Shown here: positions 7,989-15,746 of the stretch, one piece after another
How the letters are laid out: each line of letters begins with the position of its first letter
Position numbering within the stretch: the first letter of the stretch is position 1
From: CAKZYD01 sp039814715
GTDB lineage: Bacteria > Pseudomonadota > Alphaproteobacteria > Sphingomonadales > CAKZYD01
Length of the DNA: 64,000 nucleotides
Assembly (NCBI GenBank): GCA_039814715.1
Contig: JBCCAR010000007.1
Span: forward strand, 38,294 to 102,293
Direction of reading: 5' to 3'
Made by a program: the position numbers and the translations under genes
The notes under the pieces: model-generated
The model's input: only the letters and a program-made list of their open reading frames with translations
The model's database searches: none
What the model was told of the DNA's origin: nothing

Positions 7989-9056
7989 ATGAGATGCCTG
8001 GCTTACGTATTTGTATTAAGCATATTGGCATTACCTGCTTGGGCGCAGATCAGCTTGTCTATCGGGCAAAGCCGCGCTTTGCCCGGCCAACCGATTGACA
8101 TCGCCTGCAGCCTTCAAGAGCGCGAAGACTACAAACCGACGTCCATCAAAGCGGTGCCATATTTGATAACCCGCAGCGGCAAGCGCCGTGAGCGCGGCGG
8201 TATACGCGGATCAGACGTCTATGCGTCAGCAGGGGGCTATTTATCCTATCGGCGCTCTGAAATCCTCGCTGGCGATTGCGGCGGCGCGCACGCGCCCTTG
8301 GTTCCGGGCAGATATGAATATGACGTCACGATGCGTGTGCAGGGCAAGCCCGATGAAAAACCCTTCAGCCTGTCCATCACGGTTGACCCCTTGCCGCCAG
8401 AACCAGACATGCTCACCTTTAACCGCATCACCACCGACAAATGGTATGGCTGGCGGATGGCGGAATATACGCTGCAGATCCAGGAGGGTCGCTGCTACCC
8501 TGTCAGCCTCAATCCCCTCCTCACGCATCTAATCGTTTTTGATGCCAGTACAGGCAGGGTCATCTCAAACCTTACGCCGGGGTCACATTCAGAATATCCA
8601 GGCGGCAATAAAGGGACCATTGACCAATATAACTGCATTCCTGCGGGGACGATTGTAGACGCAATTCGCGCACCAGACCCCAGCGATCCAGGCGATTGGC
8701 ATATCGCGCTGGTGGTGAAGAAGGCATCTAGGAAGCTGTGCGATACCAGTTGCACCCGCGGCGGCACGTTGGTTGTCAAAAATCTCAACGTCATTGCTGT
8801 CACGCCTCTGGAGAACACCCCCCAAGAACCGCTAGGCAATCTGTACTTCGAGCGCCGCACGGAAAGAGGCAATCGCCCATCGGCGGAAGCCTCCATCGGC
8901 GATATCGTGCGCGTGGTCATGGAAAAGCCCAAGGAAACCACCGAGCGGCAGGTGACAATTACGGCGGGCAAGCAAACCAAAACCGTTGATTTGGTGCCGG
9001 ATGGCCATTTGCTCGCGAGCGAATGGTTCACGTTGGGGCTCCCTGGCGATGAGTAA
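7989..9056 (+). CDS. Secreted protein of unknown function, first gene of accessory pair
   Basis: A 355-residue protein with a clear signal peptide (residues 1-20, cleavage near AWA-QIS). The rest looks extracytoplasmic and beta-rich, with Ser/Thr/Pro-rich loops and several Cys residues that could form disulfides (in QEGRCYP, QYNCIP and KLCDTSC). No family was recognised. The start at 7989 is chosen because AAGGGGGGAT lies just upstream and the signal peptide begins there; a longer frame reaching 7857 has no signal. The stop overlaps the next gene's start (ATGAGTAA), so the two are translationally coupled. Likely a partner or chaperone of the next protein, by inference only. Confidence 0.72.
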   Translation: MRCLAYVFVLSILALPAWAQISLSIGQSRALPGQPIDIACSLQEREDYKPTSIKAVPYLITRSGKRRERGGIRGSDVYASAGGYLSYRRSEILAGDCGGAHAPLVPGRYEYDVTMRVQGKPDEKPFSLSITVDPLPPEPDMLTFNRITTDKWYGWRMAEYTLQIQEGRCYPVSLNPLLTHLIVFDASTGRVISNLTPGSHSEYPGGNKGTIDQYNCIPAGTIVDAIRAPDPSDPGDWHIALVVKKASRKLCDTSCTRGGTLVVKNLNVIAVTPLENTPQEPLGNLYFERRTERGNRPSAEASIGDIVRVVMEKPKETTERQVTITAGKQTKTVDLVPDGHLLASEWFTLGLPGDE

Positions 9057-12000
9057 ACTTCTGCGCGGCCTTGTCTCCTTCATCTGCGCGCTGAGCCTCA
9101 GCCTATCAGGCGTCGTAAGCGTCGCCGCGCAAACGCAGCAGCGATTTGCCCTTGCGGGCACGACATGGGAAATTTCCTACCAGGATGCTCGTCTGGGCGA
9201 GGTTCAGGGCCTTGCTAAATTTGGCGATGGCCAAACGGTCAGCGGATTTTATCAAGACCCACGCGATGGGTCGGAGCATCCCTTCACAGGCGTTGCCCGG
9301 TTGGAGATGATGGAGGGCATGCCGGTCGCCACCATATCCATTGTCCAAGAAGGCCCATGGATTGGCCCAAGCCCCGGTGATCTCAGCGTGAAGCCAGGCG
9401 GATATGTTAATGCCAAGCTAGGGACATCCAAAGCCAGCTTGACCATCTTGGAGACCAGCCCGGTCACCTTGTCCTTAGAGCTAGACGAAAAAACATCTGT
9501 TTTTGACGGTCTTTGGACGTCAGAGAATTTGCTGACAAAGCCGATGCGCGCGGGCGGCCTCAATCGATCTGAAGACGGCAATCGGTATGCCGCCGGGCAG
9601 GAACGTTGGGTGCCGAGCACTGCCCGCTTTAAAGGCACAGCTGAAATACGCAGTTCAAACCGCAATCTCTTTGACGATAAAAACACAAATGAGCAGACGA
9701 TTAGCATTGATCTACGCGGCATTGGCTTGCCGCGCTATGAGGATGTGAAGAAACGCACCGTCGATTTTAAAGAGCTGGCAGACACGCTGACCCTCGATGT
9801 CGTTTCGCCCAATGATGGTAAATTTGGCCGCTCTTTAGACATCCGTGTGAAGGCGAAAGAGGTTCCAGGCCCGGGCACCTATCCACTCACGGTCAACGGC
9901 GTGGACGGGACATGGACCTTGGAATACCGCGACCTGCTGCCCAGGGTGCGTTTGATACGCAAATTGCGGGTGGATGAATTTGAACCTGTCTCGCAAGTCT
10001 ACATTGGTGAAGATATCTTTGCCGAAGTAGAGTTTGAAGAAAAAGACCGTGTCGAAGCGCTTGATTTTCAGACCTACGATACGACGATCATAGACTCTGC
10101 TGACGCGTTGCATCAGATCACTGTGCGCAAAACAGGCCGCGGCTTGTATCGCAGCGGGCCTCTAGCGTGCCTCGCCGCGGAAGATCGCACCAATCGCGAG
10201 ATTGCAGGCCAATTGGTGTGCGAAGACAAAAGCGAACTGACCGCGATTGTTGAAGGCGCGCGCGGCTATCAACAGTCCATCAACAAACCCGTCGTACGTG
10301 CACCCTCCCCTTTGTGGGATCGCGCAATGGCTATGGCGAAGGCCTGCCGCACCGGGGGCTTTGACCAAACCGTCAAAGGCGTTAACGTTCAACCCCAAGT
10401 CCATGCGGCCTTGATCTTGCTGCGCGATGAAATGAAGCGCTCCATCGCTGGCACGGTGGAGACCTACAACACCTTAATCGGTCCAGACGATGACCAGCGG
10501 ATGAAGAAGCTGGCATCCGACCTAACGCTGTATAAGGCATCAATCAAATCCGGCGAAAACGACGGCGCCCTGATTCAGCAAGTGAGCCTACCGAATGCCT
10601 CAAAGAGCGATGCGAAAATTTCGTTGCGGGACGCTTTAAACGGCAATTACGAGCCAAAGCTGAGCGATAAGGCGCGCGCAGATTATGAAAAGATTGCCGC
10701 GAGTGAAGCCCAGGGGATGATGCTGAGCGCCGCGGAGCGCACCAAAAAGCGCCTTGATGGCGTAGGTGCTTGCGATTTGGCTGGGCTCTTGCAATTCGGC
10801 AAGCTGGGCGCAGGGGCATTTAATGAAAAGCTGAAGAAGAAACTGCTGCGTAAGGGCTTGCCTGGCGAAGCTGATTGGATGCCTGACCTGGCTGCGCGTG
10901 CAGCGGTGGACTCCGTTGCGGACGTGGTTGCTGCGGTCAAGGATGAAGCAGATTATCGCCAAGCCCAGGTTGATTTTGCGCTCACGATGGTGAGCCTGGC
11001 CACAGCTGTGCTTGCCATTTCTGCAACAATTTCAACCAAGTTGGCGGCAGCAGGGACGCGCGTGGCAGGCCGCTCGGTCGGCAAAGAATATTCAAAGGCC
11101 ACGCTAGCCCGTCTCGCTGCGGCGGCAGAGCTGTCTGAATTGGCTGAACTTGGCTCAGCCTTCACAAAGGTGGTGGACGCCCAGACCCGCGGTCAGGAGG
11201 CTGTGGACCGTGCCCGTGACCTTGCTCCAGTGATCGGCGCGGATGCGTTTGACCAAGCGCAGGCGGAAAAAGATGCCCAAATCAAAGGCGCGGCCATTGC
11301 TGCTGCCGCGTCTGCCGCTGGCGCGGTGGGTGCTGGTGTTCTCGGGCGGGCGGGTAAAGCCGCGCCCAATAAGCGCGTGCCGTTAGCAGAAGCAGCTGGC
11401 CTGCCCACCAAACCGTCCTCAACGTCCGCCGCCGCCAATGCCCTGCCAAATACGCAGTCCACACGCCGCGCTGGTGATGGCGGCACGCCCCTGGAGCCAC
11501 GCCCAAGCGACCCTGCACCAGAAACACTGCCAACGCGAACCGCCTCCGCCGATGAACCACCGACAGGCCTTGCGCAGAACGTGGAAAATGCCCCGTCAAA
11601 CACCGCGCCGCGCCCGCGCGATCGCGATGCGACAGTTAAGGTTGAACCTGATAAAACTGTTTCCATTCCCCGCAATATGCGCGGAGAAGGCGTGAGCACA
11701 GGCGCGCCGCGCACCGCTGATGCAGCGCCAACCCCTGCACGGCCACGCGACCCAGATGCCACAGTCAAAGTCGATCCTAATAAGACGCTTGCGATCCCGC
11801 GCAACATGCGCGGTGAGGGCATTAGCACCGGAACGCCACGTGCGGCCGATACTGCTCAGCCGCGCGCCGCGCAGCCTAAGCTTCCCAAAGCAGACCCAAC
11901 AGATATCGCGTCCGCGCCGCGAGCAGCCGAGCTTAACAGCGCGCGCCCTGAAACAGCCGCACCCCTAGCAAAATCCAGCCCCGCAAAAGCCGGGGCGGAA

Positions 12001-12633
12001 ATTACCGATGGGGGAACAGAGATTGTCCGCCGGGGCCAGCCAAGGGGCAGGCCAGATGCGGCAACCAAAACGGTTAGGGCAGGCAGTGATAACTACACCC
12101 TTGGCGAACGGCTGGGACAAGGCACGTCTGCCGATGTGTATCGCAACGCATCTGACGCGTCTGACAATACCGCGCTGCGCGTCATCCACGATCAGCGCCC
12201 GTCAGCAATTCCCTCAGAGCGTGCCGGCCGCAAAAATTTGGAAGCGCTGTCAGCACAAAATAATGGCGAATTATTTGACGTCGTTAAGCAGGTCGAGCCG
12301 CCTCGTTTGATTGACAGTTCCGATGCGCCCATGCTTCTCCAAGGCCGCCAGGTTGAAGTGGTGGAGCGGATAAATAATATCGCGTCGGATGTCCTGAAAA
12401 AGAATGATCCACCCTATACAGGCCGGATGACGCCCGGCCAGGCCGCTGCCCATAGAGCCGCCACGGATTACATGAACGACAATGGCATCGCGTGGATTGA
12501 TAATAGCCCGGATAATTATGGCCTGGTCAAATTACCTGGCGTGGACAAATGGAAAATGCGCGTTGTTGATACCGGCGGCGTGGTCAAGTTTGATGGACCA
12601 AACGGGCCGACGCGCGCGCGCTTTGCAAAATGA
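9049..12633 (+). CDS. Large secreted multidomain protein ending in a kinase-like domain
   Basis: A 1,194-residue protein. Signal peptide at 1-29 (SGVVSVAAQ), a beta-rich N-terminal half to about 390, a helical middle, hydrophobic helices at about 643-668 and 745-767, a Pro/Ala/Arg-rich linker with a 43-residue tandem repeat at 855-937, and a kinase-like C-terminus from about 1015. There a glycine-loop motif (GERLGQGTSADVY), ALRVI at the usual Lys position, WIDNSPDN and VVDTGG are seen. The start is fixed by ATGAGTAA coupling to the gene before it. The TGA at 12631 comes right after a (CG)5 tract, and the next frame may be its continuation. Architecture resembles a polymorphic toxin or effector; this is inference. 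Confidence 0.72.
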   Translation: MSKLLRGLVSFICALSLSLSGVVSVAAQTQQRFALAGTTWEISYQDARLGEVQGLAKFGDGQTVSGFYQDPRDGSEHPFTGVARLEMMEGMPVATISIVQEGPWIGPSPGDLSVKPGGYVNAKLGTSKASLTILETSPVTLSLELDEKTSVFDGLWTSENLLTKPMRAGGLNRSEDGNRYAAGQERWVPSTARFKGTAEIRSSNRNLFDDKNTNEQTISIDLRGIGLPRYEDVKKRTVDFKELADTLTLDVVSPNDGKFGRSLDIRVKAKEVPGPGTYPLTVNGVDGTWTLEYRDLLPRVRLIRKLRVDEFEPVSQVYIGEDIFAEVEFEEKDRVEALDFQTYDTTIIDSADALHQITVRKTGRGLYRSGPLACLAAEDRTNREIAGQLVCEDKSELTAIVEGARGYQQSINKPVVRAPSPLWDRAMAMAKACRTGGFDQTVKGVNVQPQVHAALILLRDEMKRSIAGTVETYNTLIGPDDDQRMKKLASDLTLYKASIKSGENDGALIQQVSLPNASKSDAKISLRDALNGNYEPKLSDKARADYEKIAASEAQGMMLSAAERTKKRLDGVGACDLAGLLQFGKLGAGAFNEKLKKKLLRKGLPGEADWMPDLAARAAVDSVADVVAAVKDEADYRQAQVDFALTMVSLATAVLAISATISTKLAAAGTRVAGRSVGKEYSKATLARLAAAAELSELAELGSAFTKVVDAQTRGQEAVDRARDLAPVIGADAFDQAQAEKDAQIKGAAIAAAASAAGAVGAGVLGRAGKAAPNKRVPLAEAAGLPTKPSSTSAAANALPNTQSTRRAGDGGTPLEPRPSDPAPETLPTRTASADEPPTGLAQNVENAPSNTAPRPRDRDATVKVEPDKTVSIPRNMRGEGVSTGAPRTADAAPTPARPRDPDATVKVDPNKTLAIPRNMRGEGISTGTPRAADTAQPRAAQPKLPKADPTDIASAPRAAELNSARPETAAPLAKSSPAKAGAEITDGGTEIVRRGQPRGRPDAATKTVRAGSDNYTLGERLGQGTSADVYRNASDASDNTALRVIHDQRPSAIPSERAGRKNLEALSAQNNGELFDVVKQVEPPRLIDSSDAPMLLQGRQVEVVERINNIASDVLKKNDPPYTGRMTPGQAAAHRAATDYMNDNGIAWIDNSPDNYGLVKLPGVDKWKMRVVDTGGVVKFDGPNGPTRARFAK
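11611..11859 (+). repeat. Tandem 129-base coding repeat in the linker
   Basis: Two in-frame copies of a 43-codon unit begin at 11611 and 11740. Both encode RPRDxDATVKV, then PxKT, then IPRNMRGEG, then STG and PR, with a few conservative changes. The repeat lies in a Pro/Ala/Arg-rich linker before the kinase-like domain. Copy number may vary by recombination. Confidence 0.8.
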
Positions 12634-13678
12634 TATTGCCAATCCCCCAGATTCCTTCGTCGAAATCGTAAGAGAAGCCCGTGCGACCGGAGCCAATGAC
12701 ATCGTCTATTCAGCGCGTTTACAGCGCCTCACAGATCTTGCCAATGAGTATGATGAATTTGTGGATTTCACAGGGACGCGCACCACAACTCTTGGCGATC
12801 TTGGCGGGAAACCTGCCATGTCCATCAACTTTCCATCGATAAGAGACACAGCGCTGCCTGACCCCACCCCGTTTGAGTTTGAGGGGACGGGCCTGAACAT
12901 GACTCCAACTGGTACTGTTAATACTGGCGCTCGCAGTTCGTCACCCCCGGCAGGGTCCGTTGATACGCCCCCGACCAATAGCAGCACCTCTACCGCCCGC
13001 CCGCGTAATGACCAGTCAAATGGCGGTGATACAGCGATGGTTGATGAGCTCACGCCGGAAGACCTGGGCTTAGAGCGTGTGGAATCGCCGCAAGAGGCCA
13101 TCCAAAGACTGCGCAAAAAGCGAAACCGGACTGAGGCAGAGGAGGTTGAGCTGTTTCAAGCGCGCACAAAGCAGCGCGCCGCGCGCGATGATTTGCGGCG
13201 CATGGACGGCGAGCAAGAGCTAGCTGCACGCCAGGCCGAAGCCGGCACTTTCAACCTCGGTGACGCCCAGGCCCGGCCCAACAACGGACAAGGCGGCATG
13301 GAAGCAGCTGGCTTTCCGGCCCGCCGTGTTGTCCCAGGGGATGCGCGCTATGTTAGCAATATCATGGGCGACTCCGGCTATAAACGCGGCCAGGCCCGTA
13401 TTGTTTCGGACGGCGTCAACAAAGCGGTCGATCAGATTCTCTCCGGCGGACCCTTCCCGCCTGGCCGCAACGCGGGCCCAATCCGCATTCGCAATACAGA
13501 CAACACCATTCAAGATGGGCATCACCGCTTGATCGCAGCCCATATTGTCTCGCGCCTCACCGGCCGCCCCCTTCGCAGCGGCCCAAACCGTGTCATCCCC
13601 GAAGGCTGGATTGAATTCGTGCCGCCAAGTAGGGGCGACAAGGAGCCAAAGGGTTGGTCCACGGCAGGTATTGAATAG
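12593..13678 (+). CDS. Protein with ParB-like C-terminal motif; possible out-of-frame continuation of the preceding gene
   Basis: Counted from the ATG at 12593 this is 361 residues. The N-terminus overlaps the previous gene by 41 bases in another frame and has no signal peptide or clear ribosome site. Content: a helical start (NDIANPPDSFVEIVREA), a Ser/Thr/Pro-rich linker, a charged helix (IQRLRKKRNRTEAEEVEL), and a C-terminus with IRIRNTDNTIQDGHHRLIAA. The DGHHR core matches ParB-like nuclease folds (ParBc_2 type) that occur as toxin tips and in ParB relatives. With one extra CG at 12611-12621 it fuses to the upstream protein, giving about 1,543 residues. Either a separate coupled gene, a phase-off state, or a disrupted gene. 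Confidence 0.6.
   Translation: MDQTGRRARALQNDIANPPDSFVEIVREARATGANDIVYSARLQRLTDLANEYDEFVDFTGTRTTTLGDLGGKPAMSINFPSIRDTALPDPTPFEFEGTGLNMTPTGTVNTGARSSSPPAGSVDTPPTNSSTSTARPRNDQSNGGDTAMVDELTPEDLGLERVESPQEAIQRLRKKRNRTEAEEVELFQARTKQRAARDDLRRMDGEQELAARQAEAGTFNLGDAQARPNNGQGGMEAAGFPARRVVPGDARYVSNIMGDSGYKRGQARIVSDGVNKAVDQILSGGPFPPGRNAGPIRIRNTDNTIQDGHHRLIAAHIVSRLTGRPLRSGPNRVIPEGWIEFVPPSRGDKEPKGWSTAGIE
12611..12621 (+). repeat. (CG)5 dinucleotide tract at a frame junction
   Basis: CGCGCGCGCGC lies ten bases before the stop of the large secreted gene and inside the overlap with the next frame. One extra CG unit here would join both frames into one open frame reading TRARALQNDIANPP across the junction. Such tracts are prone to slippage. 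Confidence 0.7.
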
Positions 13679-13710
13679 GTGGCACTGGAGCTGCCTTAAT
13701 GCAGCAGTGA

Positions 13711-13716
13711 TATAAT
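13711..13716 (+). promoter_or_regulatory. TATAAT -10 element of the SF0329-like gene
   Basis: A perfect TATAAT occurs 47 bases before the ATG at 13763, in the only gap within the accessory block. No good -35 is seen at 16-18 bases. It suggests the downstream gene can be expressed on its own. Confidence 0.4.
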
Positions 13717-13762
13717 AGCCTAGAGCGCAGCAGAACCGCCGGGTTTAAAAGGGGACAAACAC

Positions 13763-14236
13763 ATGCGCTGGTCCAAACTCAAACAAAAGGTCGAAGCTAA
13801 CTTTGCCGACGATGTTCGCAAAAAGCTAGCCATCCACAGCACCACCTATGGCGACAGCACATGTGGACATGCGTGGCTTACACTAGATGGTAACGTGATC
13901 GCTAATTTCTGTACGCGCGCCTTTTTCAATCGGTTCGAATATGGCGATAAAGACCGGGATCGCGGACTAAGCGATACACAAATAGAGCAATACCAAGACC
14001 AGTTGGTGGACTACGGCGAACTAAGCCGCCAAAACGTTTATGAAGCTTGCTGGGCCTTTGTTCACGACCTGGGGTTTGACCAATCTCTTAAATCCGATGA
14101 CCCTTTAATCCAAAGCCTGGCTGTTTTAGATAAGCGTTTGGGCAAACGCCGATACGGCCATGTGGCCGCCATGCCGCTGCATCCGCTGGCTCGTAAGCTG
14201 TTTGACCTGCGTGTTTCAGAAGAAGGACGCGCGTAA
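13763..14236 (+). CDS. SF0329-like family protein, possible immunity partner
   Basis: A 157-residue soluble protein starting MRWSKLKQKVEANFAD, with CGHAWLTLDGNVIANFCTRAF near residues 34-54. This opening resembles the uncharacterised SF0329 family, from memory of family members rather than a search. The start has AAGGGGAC ahead of it. It follows the ParB-motif gene by 84 bases and has its own -10-like TATAAT, a layout typical of an immunity gene behind a toxin. No catalytic motif is visible; the immunity role is inference. Confidence 0.65.
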   Translation: MRWSKLKQKVEANFADDVRKKLAIHSTTYGDSTCGHAWLTLDGNVIANFCTRAFFNRFEYGDKDRDRGLSDTQIEQYQDQLVDYGELSRQNVYEACWAFVHDLGFDQSLKSDDPLIQSLAVLDKRLGKRRYGHVAAMPLHPLARKLFDLRVSEEGRA

Positions 14237-14287
14237 AAACCATATACATTATTATCATTGCGGAACAACGTTACGGTGCCCGGCACA

Positions 14288-14568
14288 ATGAACAGTCGCA
14301 AGATAATTGGATTGATAATCATACCCCTTCTCCTGCTCGCCTGTTCAAGCCAGCAGCCCAAATCAAACAATATCAAGGTCAATTGAAATCGATGAAGTTT
14401 CTGGATGGGGAGACAACCGGCGTCTTGGATGAAAGAACCCTCGCTGCTTCGCGCGAACGGTACCTGTATCGTGCGCAATTGGACGATGACCAGCCCGTGC
14501 CAGAACGGCCAGCCATTACCGAGAACTTACTCGATGCTTTGGAGGTCACACGGGCAAACGCGATATAG
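14288..14568 (+). pseudogene. Frameshifted lipoprotein with peptidoglycan-binding domain
   Basis: An ATG at 14288 opens a lipoprotein signal peptide (MNSRKIIGLIIIPLLLLACS, lipobox LLAC) but stops at TGA 14384-14386 after 32 residues. In the frame one base lower, a peptidoglycan-binding-like domain continues: IKQYQGQLKSMKFLDGE, then TTGVLDERTLAASRERY, ending at 14568. A single missing base between about 14340 and 14383 would join the two. The gene is either inactivated or carries a sequencing error. No other start with a ribosome site serves the second frame (only TTG 14383). Confidence 0.6.
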
Positions 14569-14583
14569 CCGGGAGTAGCACTA

Positions 14584-14874
14584 TCAGGTGGTCGGGCTTT
14601 TGCTTCGGAACTCAGCTGGGATCGGGCAATTGACGCACGCTTCGTCGTCGCAAAGACGGCAAAGGCGGCAGCGGTCTAGATCGGTCTCAGGCAGCCCAGA
14701 TAGGACCTTTGCTAAAACATTATCTAAGGCCTGAAGATCACTAGCGGCAAGTGGCTCTAGAAAAGACCTGACCGCTGCGAGCCGACCTTTGAGTAAAGCT
14801 TGCCGCGTCGCATGGCCTTTGTCCGTAACATAGAGCGCGATTGATCGCTTATCTCGGTGTAGATCGCTTCCGCC
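14584..14874 (-). pseudogene. MarR-family regulator, C-terminal remnant with Cys-rich tail
   Basis: The minus-strand frame from 14874 to the TGA at 14584 encodes the end of a MarR protein: HRDKRSIALYVTDKG (wing and following helix), QALLKGRLAAVRSFLEPLAA (dimer helix), then a Cys-rich tail DRCRLCRLCDDEACVNCP as in many alphaproteobacterial MarR proteins. A TAA at 14877-14875 stops the frame, and the upstream half (to about 15070) is only recognisable in scattered pieces in other frames, without a start. The rest of the 14875-15137 gap holds nothing else I can identify. A decayed gene in the accessory block. Confidence 0.62.
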
Positions 14875-15137
14875 TTAAAGATGGGATGGCCATTGAAGAA
14901 CATGTGATCTTCGACTCCGCTGTGCTTACACCGGAAGGCCGGGGTGGAATCGAGCATTCGGTTCTGGCCACGCCGTGATCAGGTTTGACATGGCTTAAAA
15001 CCAACGCGGTGCATGCGGCCACAGCTTGTGGGCGAGGATCGCACGCGCGCATCTGCCAATTTGGTACAACCAAAAGCGTTCAAAACAGGTGTTTTAAACG
15101 TATAATGCACTCGCTAAACTACGCCGGAGGGTGACCC

Positions 15138-15473
15138 ATGGTAAAAACCAACGACCACTTTGAAAGCTTTGCTGAGTTCTACCCATTTTACCTGGGCGAG
15201 CATTCGAACCCGCGCAGCCGGGCGCTGCATTACGTCGGCTCTTCCCTCGCGCCTGCCATATCAGTGGCTGCGCTGATTTTTGGCCCATTATGGCTGCTTT
15301 TCACTGTCCCAGTCGCAGGGTATCTATTTGCTTGGATTGGGCACTTTTTCCTAGAGCGCAACAAGCCAGCGACGTTCAAGCATCCGCTGTGGAGCCTGAT
15401 GGGAGATTATAAAATGCTCTGGCAGGCGTTGACGGGCACGCTCGATACCCGCCATTTTCACGGCCACTCTTAA
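15138..15473 (+). CDS. DUF962 / Mpo1-like small membrane protein
   Basis: A 111-residue protein with FAEFYPFYLGEHSNPRSRALHY at its start and HFFLERNKPATFKHPLWSLMGD after two hydrophobic segments (about 40-70). This is the DUF962 pattern shared with yeast Mpo1, a dioxygenase of fatty-acid alpha-oxidation whose conserved His residues bind iron; the His residues in LHY, GHFF and FKHP are retained. CGGAGGGTGACCC precedes the ATG. It ends three bases before the convergent rpsO stop, at the rpsO edge of the accessory block. Role in this organism unknown. Confidence 0.83.
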   Translation: MVKTNDHFESFAEFYPFYLGEHSNPRSRALHYVGSSLAPAISVAALIFGPLWLLFTVPVAGYLFAWIGHFFLERNKPATFKHPLWSLMGDYKMLWQALTGTLDTRHFHGHS

Positions 15474-15476
15474 GGC

Positions 15477-15746
15477 TTAGCGGCGCAGGCCTAAGCGTTC
15501 GATGAGGCCTTGATAACGAGCTTCATCCTTGCGCTTCACATAATCCAGCAGACTGCGGCGCTGGTTCACCAGCATCAACAGGCCGCGGCGGCTGTGATTG
15601 TCTTTTTTATGGGACTTAAAGTGTTCGGTCAGATTGGAAATCCGCTCTGAAAGAATGGCCACTTGTACTTCTGGTGACCCGGTGTCGCCCTCTTTGAGTG
15701 CATATTCTTTAATCAGCGCTGCTTTGCGCTCAGCTGTAATCGACAT
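15477..15746 (-). CDS. rpsO: 30S ribosomal protein S15
   Basis: An 89-residue S15, normal length, starting MSITAERKAALIKEYALKEG. It keeps GDTGSPEVQVAILSERI, LTEHFKSHKKDNHSRRGL and VNQRRSLLDYVKRKD, the 16S-binding core. S15 is a primary binder in assembly of the 30S platform. It follows truB with a one-base stop/start overlap (TGATG), as in the usual truB-rpsO-pnp order. pnp does not follow directly; it lies 8 kb away behind the accessory block. Confidence 0.98.
   Translation of the reverse strand: MSITAERKAALIKEYALKEGDTGSPEVQVAILSERISNLTEHFKSHKKDNHSRRGLLMLVNQRRSLLDYVKRKDEARYQGLIERLGLRR

Noticed and set aside
11193..11828. Long open frame on the minus strand opposite the linker of the large secreted gene
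   Set aside because: Low-complexity shadow of a GC-rich coding frame; no start site or family match.
12611..12633. Programmed +1 ribosomal frameshift at AAA TGA
   Set aside because: The slippery codon would pair badly after a +1 shift (AAA to AAT) and no stimulatory site is seen; tract slippage is a better explanation.
7487..15476. Prophage or integrative element in the accessory block
   Set aside because: No integrase, phage structural gene, tRNA or attachment repeat was found.
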